Shown: in pieces, positions 1-8,400 of the stretch
Numbering within the stretch: the stretch's first letter is position 1
Layout: each line of letters starts with the position of its first letter
Assembly: GCF_028368935.1 (NCBI RefSeq)
Contig: NZ_JAQNDK010000006.1
Span: 851,501 to 915,500, forward strand
Length of the DNA: 64,000 nt
Source: Sorangium aterium
GTDB taxonomy: Bacteria; Myxococcota_A; Polyangia; Polyangiales; Polyangiaceae
Direction: 5' to 3'
The notes under the pieces: generated by a model
What the model was told of the DNA's origin: nothing
The model's database searches: none
Seen by the model: the letters and a program-made list of their open reading frames with translations, nothing else
Translations under genes and position numbers: made by a program

Positions 1-2
1 CG

Positions 3-1112
3 CGGACCGATCTCGACGCGATCCTCGACCGCTACGAGGACGTGGTCGACCCGGCGACGCGGGCGGCGATGGAGCAGCTCGTCGACGACCTGAAGAAGAG
101 CGTCAGCGACCTGGAGGACGAGCTCGGGCGGCTCATCGACGAGTTCGGTGCGCAGGCCGACGAGGTGGCGGACCTCGCGACGCAGGACGCGCGCGCCGAA
201 GGGTGGAATCCCGATGATCCGCAGGCGTACGCGCTCGGGGAGAGCGAGGTGCCGGGGGTCGAAGTGCCGGACATTTCGGAGGTAGAGGGAGCGTTCGAGG
301 AGGGGAGAGACCCGTACGCTGCGTATGCGGGCGGCGTGATCGCGGCGCTGGAGGCCGACGTGAGCGGCGACGTAGTGGTCGCGCGGGCGGACTTCGTGGC
401 GAACGTGAGGGCGTGGCGAGCGAACAGCGCGGCGCTGGAGATCGCGCTGCGCGACCGGATGGGGGTGTCGCTGGCGGAGACAAACGCGTTCCTGAAGGCG
501 CAGAATCGGATCACGGCGGTCGTGCGGCGGTACATGGATGCGTCGGACTGGTTCATCGACACGCCCATCCCGGCCGACCTGCGGGCGCAGGTGGACACGG
601 TGCTGAAGCCGCGGTTCGATGCGCTCGCCGACCAGATGAAGGACAGCCTCAACCAGTGGACTGGCGACGGGCTCGACCTGGAGCAGACGCAGCTCTACCA
701 GACGATCAGCGCGTTCGCGGGGGCGATGTCGATCGTCGGCGAGGGGTTCGAGGCGTATGCGGAGGTGATGCAGACGCTGGTGCACGCGACGACGCGCATC
801 GGGGTGGGGTTCGTGCCGGTGGTGGGGCCGACGCTCGACCTGTGCGAGGCGGTGACGGGCAAGGCGTGGTGCTTGCCGTCGGGGGAGGAGCTCAGCGACG
901 AGGAGCGGATCTTCTCGGGGCTGGGTTTCGGGCTCGGGGCGGTCGGGCCGATGTGGCGCGCGGTCAAGACCAGCAGCGGGCTGCGGCCGGCCGCGATCCG
1001 GGTGGCCGGGGAGATCGCCGAGATCGAGGAGGTTTTCGCCAAGATCGTGAAAACGAAACGCGTCCGGGGGTACAAGAACCTCCGCGGCGCGATCACCAAG
1101 CAGAAAAAATAG
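3..1112 (+). CDS. Polymorphic toxin, N-terminal/pretoxin part (5' end outside window, ends at a frameshift)
   Basis: The frame is open to the left window edge, so the true start lies upstream; a GTG at 42 is only the first internal candidate. The visible part is a mostly helical, acidic region with coiled-coil-like stretches. Near the C-terminus it has a hydrophobic segment reading FVPVVGPTLDLCEAVTGK, then a GEELSDEERI segment and a second hydrophobic stretch. That pattern matches the pretoxin PT-TG domain of polymorphic toxins, which sits just before the C-terminal toxin tip. The frame stops at TAG right after an A6 run (1104-1109). One more A would continue it as QKKIDIFEKKAAKFLVDDG in the second frame, leading toward the nuclease domain of the next entry. 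I infer this is one gene with the downstream nuclease. The family is known from contact-dependent and secreted toxin systems; the delivery route here is unknown. Confidence 0.75.
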   Translation, partial: RTDLDAILDRYEDVVDPATRAAMEQLVDDLKKSVSDLEDELGRLIDEFGAQADEVADLATQDARAEGWNPDDPQAYALGESEVPGVEVPDISEVEGAFEEGRDPYAAYAGGVIAALEADVSGDVVVARADFVANVRAWRANSAALEIALRDRMGVSLAETNAFLKAQNRITAVVRRYMDASDWFIDTPIPADLRAQVDTVLKPRFDALADQMKDSLNQWTGDGLDLEQTQLYQTISAFAGAMSIVGEGFEAYAEVMQTLVHATTRIGVGFVPVVGPTLDLCEAVTGKAWCLPSGEELSDEERIFSGLGFGLGAVGPMWRAVKTSSGLRPAAIRVAGEIAEIEEVFAKIVKTKRVRGYKNLRGAITKQKK

Positions 1113-1185
1113 ACATTTTCGAGAAGAAAGCGGCCAAGTTCCTGGTGGACGACGGCAGGTCGCTCGTCGGGGTCGGCGACGACGG

Positions 1186-1536
1186 GTGCGCACGGTGCTC
1201 GACATTCCGAGGGAGTCACGGACGGGTACCATCGAGGGGAAGGCGCCCGACTTCCTGTCGGTGTCCAGCGGGCACAAGCTCATCCTGAGCGAGGCGAAAG
1301 GCGGAACGATCAACGCTCGCGAGGTGCGCGCTCAGCTCTCGAACGCGATGGCGGCGCTGAGGGACAAGTGGGGGCTCGCTGGAGACGTACAGCGGGTCGA
1401 GCTCATCATGGAGCAAGGAGCGAAGTTCGACCCGAAGAAATTCACCGTCAAGGACGGCTACCTATTCGATTCGGACGCGCGCAAGAACGTCACGCTGGAG
1501 GGCTTCAACGAATTCATCATGGTGATCCGGCTATGA
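1186..1536 (+). CDS. PD-(D/E)xK nuclease toxin domain (C-terminal tip of the frameshifted toxin)
   Basis: This 116-aa frame begins with an ATG-less stretch (GTG at 1186) and carries KAPDFL, then after about ten residues LILSEAKGG. That is the PD...ExK signature of PD-(D/E)xK nucleases, with Asp, Glu and Lys all present. It is probably not an independent gene. Reading back, the segment IDIFEKKAAKFLVDDGRSL (1112-1190, second frame) joins the pretoxin entry to this frame if one G is added to the GGG run near 1187-1189. The restored protein would be a single toxin ending at the TGA at 1534-1536. The stop overlaps the ATG of the first candidate immunity gene (ATGA), as expected of a toxin-immunity pair. 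DNA or RNA as target cannot be decided from sequence. Confidence 0.72.
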   Translation: MRTVLDIPRESRTGTIEGKAPDFLSVSSGHKLILSEAKGGTINAREVRAQLSNAMAALRDKWGLAGDVQRVELIMEQGAKFDPKKFTVKDGYLFDSDARKNVTLEGFNEFIMVIRL

Positions 1537-2591
1537 GCTATTCAGGACCTCACTTCCTCGCCTGGTGTGATGAGCCAGAACGGGTCGATGCGTTCGCGGC
1601 GGCGCTGTCCGCGCTGATGATTCCGGGGGATCTCATCGACCTGATGATGAGCGCGACTATAACGTGCAGGACACGATCCATTGACGACGTTCTTGCCACG
1701 GTTCGCGCCAACTTCGGAGGACAGAAGAGCGCTCACCTAGGATCCGGCGTGATGCTGCGGGAATCAGAGCGCGTCATGGTGTTCAGCCTCGCTTGCTACC
1801 CCGAAGACAGCGAAGATGACCATCCTTTCGGCCCTCTTGAGGCCAAGGCGGGCGAACGCAAGTGGGATTTCTACCCGTACGAGATCCCCGTGGGCAGGCG
1901 CCCCCGCTCCGTGGAGGCCGAGGCCGCGGCCGCCTACCACATGGTCCAAGGTGACGTTGAGGATCTCCTGCTCCGCCTCTGCGCGCCGGATGCGAGCGGG
2001 CGCGTGCCGACCGGCGCCTGCACGGGCGAGGAGGACTGGATCGCCCCGGTCGAGATGTGCGCGACGTACAACGCGAACGCCGCGGAGCTCGCGCGCGATC
2101 TGGCGCTCTCGTGGGTAAGCCTCCATCACAAGGAGAGCGTCTCGCGCATCGCAGGCACGTCGCTGGAGGCGCTCCGCGCGCGTGTCGACGCCGCGCCGCG
2201 CGGCGCGCGGGTGCCCATGAAAGGCACGAGCGAGCTCACGGACTCGCTCTCGCGCGAGACCGTGCTGAAGGTTCTCGCGACGCCGCCGGCCACGCTGCTC
2301 GAAGCGCTCGAGGCCGCGGCGGTGCCCGACGACGCGTGGCGCGCGGTCGAGCCGAAGGCACGCGAGCTCATGGAGCTACGCCGCCAGCTCGACGACGAAG
2401 CCGCGGGGGAGGTCCCACCCGCCTTCTGGGTAGACATCACGACGCGCGAGCACACCCGCTTCCTCGAAGAGCACGCCCCCTTCCACGTCCGGCGGCTCCC
2501 GAGCGGCGGCGTGCTGCTGGCCACGCACCCGTACCGCACGCTCTGGCCGCTCTGGGCCGATGCGCTCTTCGTGCTCGGCCTGATGTCGTGA
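1533..2591 (+). CDS. Candidate immunity protein, copy 1 of 3
   Basis: A 352-aa soluble protein starting at the ATG that overlaps the toxin stop codon. I do not recognise a named domain. It shares with the next two genes an N-terminal WCDE..RVDAFAAALSAL block, a central LLLRLCAPDASGRVPTG block followed by a Cys-rich ATYNA..ARDLALSW segment, a LEALRARV.AAP block, a TLLEALEAAAVPDDAWRA block, and an invariant C-terminus (HVRRLPSGG, then ATHPYRTLWPLWADAL). No signal peptide or membrane segment is visible, so it is likely cytoplasmic. The position directly behind a nuclease toxin with ATGA coupling is the only reason for the immunity call. The alternative is a lineage-specific family of other function. 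Confidence 0.6.
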   Translation: MSYSGPHFLAWCDEPERVDAFAAALSALMIPGDLIDLMMSATITCRTRSIDDVLATVRANFGGQKSAHLGSGVMLRESERVMVFSLACYPEDSEDDHPFGPLEAKAGERKWDFYPYEIPVGRRPRSVEAEAAAAYHMVQGDVEDLLLRLCAPDASGRVPTGACTGEEDWIAPVEMCATYNANAAELARDLALSWVSLHHKESVSRIAGTSLEALRARVDAAPRGARVPMKGTSELTDSLSRETVLKVLATPPATLLEALEAAAVPDDAWRAVEPKARELMELRRQLDDEAAGEVPPAFWVDITTREHTRFLEEHAPFHVRRLPSGGVLLATHPYRTLWPLWADALFVLGLMS

Positions 2592-2786
2592 CGTCAAGCC
2601 AAGCAACACGCTCGGGAGGCCGTGACGCCATGGACCAGGATCAAGCCCAGCGAATGACGGCTGGGGCCGGCCGGCAAGAGGATCGCGATGGTGGCCGACC
2701 TGCTTCCGTGACGAAGGGAAACCAATGGTCCGTCAGCAATGTGTAAATGATGCAGCCATTCAGCTCAAGTCGGAGGGCACCGCGTC

Positions 2787-4022
2787 GTGAGTCGCGCAAG
2801 CAGCTATCGTACGCCGAGGGAGGAGCCCCTTCGCCTGTATGCGGCGTGCGCCGAGGAACACAGGGTCGACACGTTTGCGGCTGCTCTGTCCGCCCTCGTC
2901 ATGCCGGGGTGGTTCGTCAGGCTCGCGATCCATCCGCTCGCCGGTCCCGATAGGTCTTACGCCGCGCTTTCCGTCGAGAAAGCCGTGGCAGTGGCTCGCT
3001 CGGCCTTCGGCACGGATGTGCGCATCGGAGCGAGCTTCTGGACCATGACGAGCTTCGGCCACGGCATCCCGCTCACCATCGGCTGCGCCGACGAGAAGCA
3101 CGAGCGCCGGTCCCCGGACGGTCCTCTGAGCGCATCCAGCGGCGATTATCACGATCTGCTCCCAAACAGCATCGACGTGGCTGTCGGCGCCCGCTCCGTC
3201 GAGGTCGAAGCCGCGGTGATGTCGGTGCTTGTTCAGCAGGACATCAACGATTTCTTGATCCGTGTCTGCTCGAGCGAACACGTGACGACCGGCGGGTGCT
3301 CAGACCTCAATGCCTGGGGTCCACCGATCGAGCTCGCCGCAACATACCACGCGGACTCCTTCGTCGCGCGCGATCTCGCCCTGTCATGGGTGCACGTCCA
3401 CGAGGGCTACAAGGTGGGGCGCGCCGCAGGCAACTCGCTCGATGCGCTCCGAGCGCGTGTCGAGGCCGCGCCGCGCGGGACGCGGATCGCGGTCGCGGGC
3501 ACCGTCGCGCGCGCGCGCAAGCACGCCGAACTGGAGGATTCCGCAGAGAGGGAGAGGATGGGGCTGCTCGTGCGCGATGAACCCGATCCACGCGCGCGCT
3601 GGAGGAAGTCCATCGAGGTCACAGAGAGGGAGGACGCGCTGCGCGCGCGCGGCGAGGTTCTGCCGCTCGGCACGCGCGTCGCGCTCGCGGGCGACGCCGA
3701 GCTGACGCGCGAGCAAGTCCTTGCAGCGCTCTCCACGCGGCCGGCCACGCTGCTTGAAGCGCTCGAAGCCTCCGCTGTGCCGGACGACGCGTGGCGCGCG
3801 ATCGAGCCGATCGCGCTCGAGACCATTCAGGCAGCGAAGGAGGGGGCGCCCACCGAGAACGTGATCGTGAATACGGGCGCACACACTCGATTCATCGAGC
3901 ATCACGCCCCCTTCCACGTGCGCCGCCTGCCGAGGGGCGGCGTGGTGCTGGCCACGCACCCGTACCGCACGCTCTGGCCGCTCTGGGCCGACGCGCTCTT
4001 CGCGCTCGGCCTCATCTCCTGA
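2787..4022 (+). CDS. Candidate immunity protein, copy 2 of 3 (with internal duplication)
   Basis: A 411-aa paralogue of the preceding and following genes with GTG start; the same N-terminal RVDTFAAALSAL and C-terminal PFHVRRLPRGG...YRTLWPLWADAL blocks are present. It is longer because the LDALRARVEAAPRGTRIAVAG block is followed about 60 residues later by a second similar block, DALRARGEVLPLGTRVALAG. This looks like an internal tandem duplication unique to this copy. The N-terminus lacks the WCDE motif of the other copies (it reads YAACAEEHRVDTF) and the central block is more diverged. The 195-bp gap from copy 1 holds no gene. Function is inferred only from context, as for copy 1. Confidence 0.58.
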   Translation: MSRASSYRTPREEPLRLYAACAEEHRVDTFAAALSALVMPGWFVRLAIHPLAGPDRSYAALSVEKAVAVARSAFGTDVRIGASFWTMTSFGHGIPLTIGCADEKHERRSPDGPLSASSGDYHDLLPNSIDVAVGARSVEVEAAVMSVLVQQDINDFLIRVCSSEHVTTGGCSDLNAWGPPIELAATYHADSFVARDLALSWVHVHEGYKVGRAAGNSLDALRARVEAAPRGTRIAVAGTVARARKHAELEDSAERERMGLLVRDEPDPRARWRKSIEVTEREDALRARGEVLPLGTRVALAGDAELTREQVLAALSTRPATLLEALEASAVPDDAWRAIEPIALETIQAAKEGAPTENVIVNTGAHTRFIEHHAPFHVRRLPRGGVVLATHPYRTLWPLWADALFALGLIS

Positions 4023-4052
4023 CGTAGGCTACACCATGAGGATGATCGAGCG

Positions 4053-5123
4053 ATGAGAGAAGGGCCGTTTTTCTTCGCCTGGTGTGACGAGGCACAGCGG
4101 GTCGACGCGTTCGGCGCGGCGCTGTCGGCCCTCATCAAGGAGCCCCAGTACGGCATCCGCGCGATCATGGACCGCGACACGGAATGCAACACGACCTCCG
4201 TGGACGAGGTGGTCAGCATGCTCCGCGCTCACTTCGGGCGCACCGACGCCGAAGCCTACTTCGTCGCGTCGCTGAGCTACGAACACTTCGTCCATTGCAT
4301 TCTTCGCTGCTTCACCGACAGGAGCGAACGCCTCAAGCCGATGGGCCCCATCCACATGCACGCCCGCGAGATCGAGGACTTTTGCCCCATGCACATGGAC
4401 CTCGCCTTGGGGAGGGGCCCGCGCTCCGTGCAGGCCGAGGCCGTGCTCGCGTGGCACATGGCGCTGGAAGACATCGACGACGTCCTGCTCCGCCTCTGCG
4501 CGCCGGATGCGAGCGGGCGCGTCCCGACCGGCGGCTGCACGACGGCGCGAACCTGGCTCGCCCCGGTCGCCCTGTGCGCGACGTACAACGCAGACGCCCG
4601 CGACATCGCGCGCGATCTCGCCCTGTCGTGGCTGTGCCTCCATGACACGGAGAGGGTGTCGCGCATCGCGGGCCTGCCGTTAGAAGCGCTCCGCGCGCGG
4701 GTGGAAGCCGCGCCGCCTGGAGCGTGCGTCGCGCTGAGACATAGCAGCGGGCACTCGAGCTCGCTCTCCCGTGAAACCGTTCTCAAGGCGCTGGCGACGC
4801 CGCCCTCCGCCCTGCTCGAGGCGCTCGAAGCGGCGGCGGAGGTGCCCGATGGCGCGTGGCGCGCCGCAGAGCCGCGCGCGCGCGAGATCTACGAGCGGAC
4901 GCTCCCGTTCAGAAGGCGCGACGGACAGGGCACGGAGACAGGCAACGGCTCGCCGCTCTCGCAGGTCGAGATCACCCTCGACCACTTCGAGTTCCTGGTC
5001 GATCACGCCCGGTTCCACGTCCGTCGCTTGCCGAGCGGCGGCGTGGTGCTGGCGACCCACCCCTACCGCACGCTCTGGCCGCTCTGGGCCGATGCGCTCC
5101 TCAGGCTCGGCCTGATGTCCTGA
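4053..5123 (+). CDS. Candidate immunity protein, copy 3 of 3
   Basis: A 356-aa paralogue that starts at ATG 4053, 30 bp after copy 2. It restores the FAWCDE..RVDAF N-terminus of copy 1 and shares LLRLCAPDASGRVPTGG with copy 1 almost word for word, including at the DNA level around 4495-4530 versus 1975-2010. The C-terminus HVRRLPSGG...THPYRTLWPLWADAL is invariant. Copies 1 and 3 are thus more alike than either is to copy 2. Residues 60-110 differ most between copies, as expected if the copies neutralise different toxin variants. That interpretation is inference; no experimentally known homologue is recognised. Confidence 0.58.
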   Translation: MREGPFFFAWCDEAQRVDAFGAALSALIKEPQYGIRAIMDRDTECNTTSVDEVVSMLRAHFGRTDAEAYFVASLSYEHFVHCILRCFTDRSERLKPMGPIHMHAREIEDFCPMHMDLALGRGPRSVQAEAVLAWHMALEDIDDVLLRLCAPDASGRVPTGGCTTARTWLAPVALCATYNADARDIARDLALSWLCLHDTERVSRIAGLPLEALRARVEAAPPGACVALRHSSGHSSSLSRETVLKALATPPSALLEALEAAAEVPDGAWRAAEPRAREIYERTLPFRRRDGQGTETGNGSPLSQVEITLDHFEFLVDHARFHVRRLPSGGVVLATHPYRTLWPLWADALLRLGLMS

Positions 5124-5446
5124 CGCAGATCGTGCCCCCTTTCGCTTCTCCGGACTTCACACCCGGGCGAGCGAGCGGTTGGGCAGAGTCTCGGCTCCAT
5201 GTGGGCTATCGCCCTCTGTTCCCTGCTGCCTGTCTGGAGACCTCGTAGGCCTGGTCCCAAGGTGGCACCTTGAACCAGAACAGGCATCAACGACAGACAT
5301 CCGCGCACATCGTGCCGCGAGATTCGTCCAGCCTCGAAGCGTCTTCGTGTTACTATCCAGGACACATTCGTGGCGGGGGCATGCCACGCCGTGGGCTGTT
5401 GACCGGGCCTGACCGCGCCAGAGCACGTCTGACGTCAAGGGGAGTG
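5124..5446. other. Intergenic region before the kinase hybrid
   Basis: 323 bases without a convincing gene. Alternative in-frame TTG/GTG starts for the kinase exist from 5270 on, but that extension is low-complexity and lacks family similarity. An AAGGGGAG stretch lies just before the preferred ATG at 5447. I see no terminator hairpin with a T-tract. Confidence 0.4.
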
Positions 5447-8400
5447 ATGCTGACGATCTCGGGTTATCAAGCGACCGACAAGATCTACGAGAGCGGCAGC
5501 TCGCGCGTCTACCGGGGCCAGCGCGCCGGAGACGGGCGCGCCGTGATCCTCAAGCTGCTGCGCTCGGACTATCCCAGCCAGACGGAGCTCACGCGCTACC
5601 GGCATGAATACGCGGTGCTCCGCGACCTGGATGTGCCGGGCGTCGTCCGGGCGCTCGACCTGTGCAGACACGAGAACGGGCTCCTCCTCGTCCTCGAGGA
5701 TTTCGGCGGCCGCTCGCTGGCGCACCACCTCCACCACCTCCAGCGCCGCCCGTTCGACGCCGCGGACTTCGTCCGGCTTGCGATCCAGATCACGCGCGCC
5801 CTTCACGAAGTGCACAGAAGCGGAATCATACACAAGGATATCAATCCGTCCAATATCGTATTCAACCGCGAGACGGGCGCCGCCAAGATCATCGACTTCG
5901 GCATCTCGACGCGGCTCTCACGGGAAGAGCTCTCGATCAAGAGCCCCGCGGTGCTCGAGGGGACCCTCGCCTACATCTCTCCCGAGCAGACCGGTCGCAT
6001 GAACCGGTCGCTCGACCATCGCACCGATTTCTACTCGCTCGGAGCCACCTTTTACGAGCTGCTCACGGGCGCGCCGCCCTTCAGCGCGACGGACGCCATG
6101 GAGCTCGTCCACTGCCACGTCGCGCGCGAGCCCGCCCCGCCGCGCGCGCGCTGTCCAGGCGTGCCGGAGGTCCTGTCGGACCTCGTGATGAAGCTCATGG
6201 CGAAGGCGGCCGAGGGCCGTTACCAGAGCGCGGCGGGCCTCCTTCACGACCTGGAGGAGTGCGAGCGGCGCCTCGCGGCCACGGGCGAGATCGCCCCGTT
6301 CCCGCTGGGCCGCGCCGACGCCTCCGGCGAGCTTCGCATCCCGCAGCAGCTCTACGGGCGCGAGCGCGAGGTGCAGGCGCTGCTCGAGGCGTTCGATCGC
6401 GCAGCGCGGGGCAGCGCCGAGCTGATGCTCATCGCAGGATACTCGGGGATCGGCAAGTCCGCGCTGGCGCACGAGCTGTACAAGCCCATCACCGAGGCGC
6501 GCGGGTATTTCGTCGCGGGCAAGTACGACCAGCTCCAGCGAAGCACCCCGTACACCGCGATCACCAGCGCGTTCCGCGACCTGGTGCGGCAGATCGTCGC
6601 CGAGCCCGAGGCGCAGTTCGCGCTGTGGCGCTCGAAGATCAAGGCCGCGCTCGGGGTGAACGGGCAGGTCCTCGTCGACGTGATCCCCGAGATCGAGCGC
6701 ATCGTGGGCGACCAGCCGGCCGTCCCGGCGCTGGGGCCCGCCGAGTCCCAGAACCGCTTCGTGCGTGTCCTCCAGAACTTCGTCCGCGTGTTCTGCGACG
6801 CCGAGCGCCCGCTGGCCATCTTCCTCGACGACCTGCAGTGGGCCGACGCGGCGTCCCTCAGGGTCATCGAGCTCCTGATGACGGACGCGAAGCTGCGCGG
6901 CCTGCTCGTGATCGGCGCCTACCGCGACAACGAGGTCGGGGCCGCGCACCCGCTCTCGGCCGCGATCGCCGCGCTTCGACGGGAAGGGGCGGTCGGTCGG
7001 GTGCGCGAGATCTCTCCGGGGCCGCTCGGCACCGAGATGGTCTGCCGGATGCTCGCGGACGCGCTGCGCGCGGACGCCGCGGCGGTCATGCCGCTCGCGG
7101 CGCTGGTCGCGCGGAAGACGGGCGGCAATCCGTTCTTCGTCAACGAGTTCCTCCGCACGCTGCGCCACACCGGGTGCCTGCGGTACGACGCCGGGCTCGC
7201 GGCGTGGACGTGGGACGTCGAGCACATCGAGTCCAGGAACATCACGGACAACGTCGTCGACCTGATGATCGGCAAGCTCCGGGAGCTCCCCGAGGCCACG
7301 CAGCGAGCGCTCATGTCGGCGTCCTGCCTCGGCAACCGCTTCGACCTGGGCAGGCTCGCCGTCATCCGAGAGGAGACGCGCGGCGATGCCTACCGGCACC
7401 TCGTGCCCGCGCTGCAGGAGGGCCTCATCGTCCCGCTCTCCCCGATGGAGTCCGCGGCTCCCGACGATCTCGCCGCGCCGCTCGTCTTCCCGGACTACAG
7501 GTTCCTCCACGATCGCGTCCAGCAGGCCGCGTACGCCATGATCGAGGACCACGAGCGCAGCGGCCTCCACGCCGACATCGGCCGGCTCCTCCTGCGGAGC
7601 CTGGCCGGGCGCGCCCCCGAGGAGAAGGTCTTCGACGTCGTCTACCACCTGAACCGCGGCGCCGACCTGCTGAGCGACGCCGCGGAGCAGCGGCGCCTCG
7701 CGGAGCTGAACCTCCTCGCGGGCCGGCGCGCGCTGCTCTCCGCCGCCTTCGACGCGGCGCGCGGCTACTTCGCCCGAGGCCTCTCGCTCCTGCCCGCGAG
7801 CGCATGGCAGGACGATCCTGTGCTGATGAGCGCGCTCCACGTCGGCGCGGCCGAGGCGGCGTGCATGAACGCCGACTGGGGCGCGATGAAGGAGCTCGTC
7901 GACGCCGCCCTGTGCGAGATCCACGACGTCATCCACAGGAGCAAGCTCTACGAGCTCCTGATCCTCTATCACCACACCCAGGCGGAGTTCCGGAAGGCCG
8001 TGGACATCGCCGTGGAGGCGCTCGCGCAGCTCGGAGAGACGTTCCCGGCGAGCCCCGGCATGCAGGAGTTCCTCGACGCCTACACGAAGACGACGAAGCA
8101 GGTCGCCGAGATCGGCCTCGAGCGCCTCGGCCAGCTCGCCCCGATGACGGAGGCGCCGAAGCAAGCCGCGCTCGTGATCCTCCGGCGCGCGATCCATGCG
8201 TCCTACTTCGCCGCGCCGGAGATGCTCGGGCTCTTCATATGCCGCGCGCTCGACCTGACGATGGATCACGGCGAGTCGCCGCTCTCGTCCTATGCGTTCG
8301 CGGCGTTCAGCGTGCTCGTCAACGCCGGCGTTGGCGACATCGCGACGGGATCCCAGTTCGGTGAGCTGGCCATCGCGGTGCACCGGCGCCGGGACGAGCC

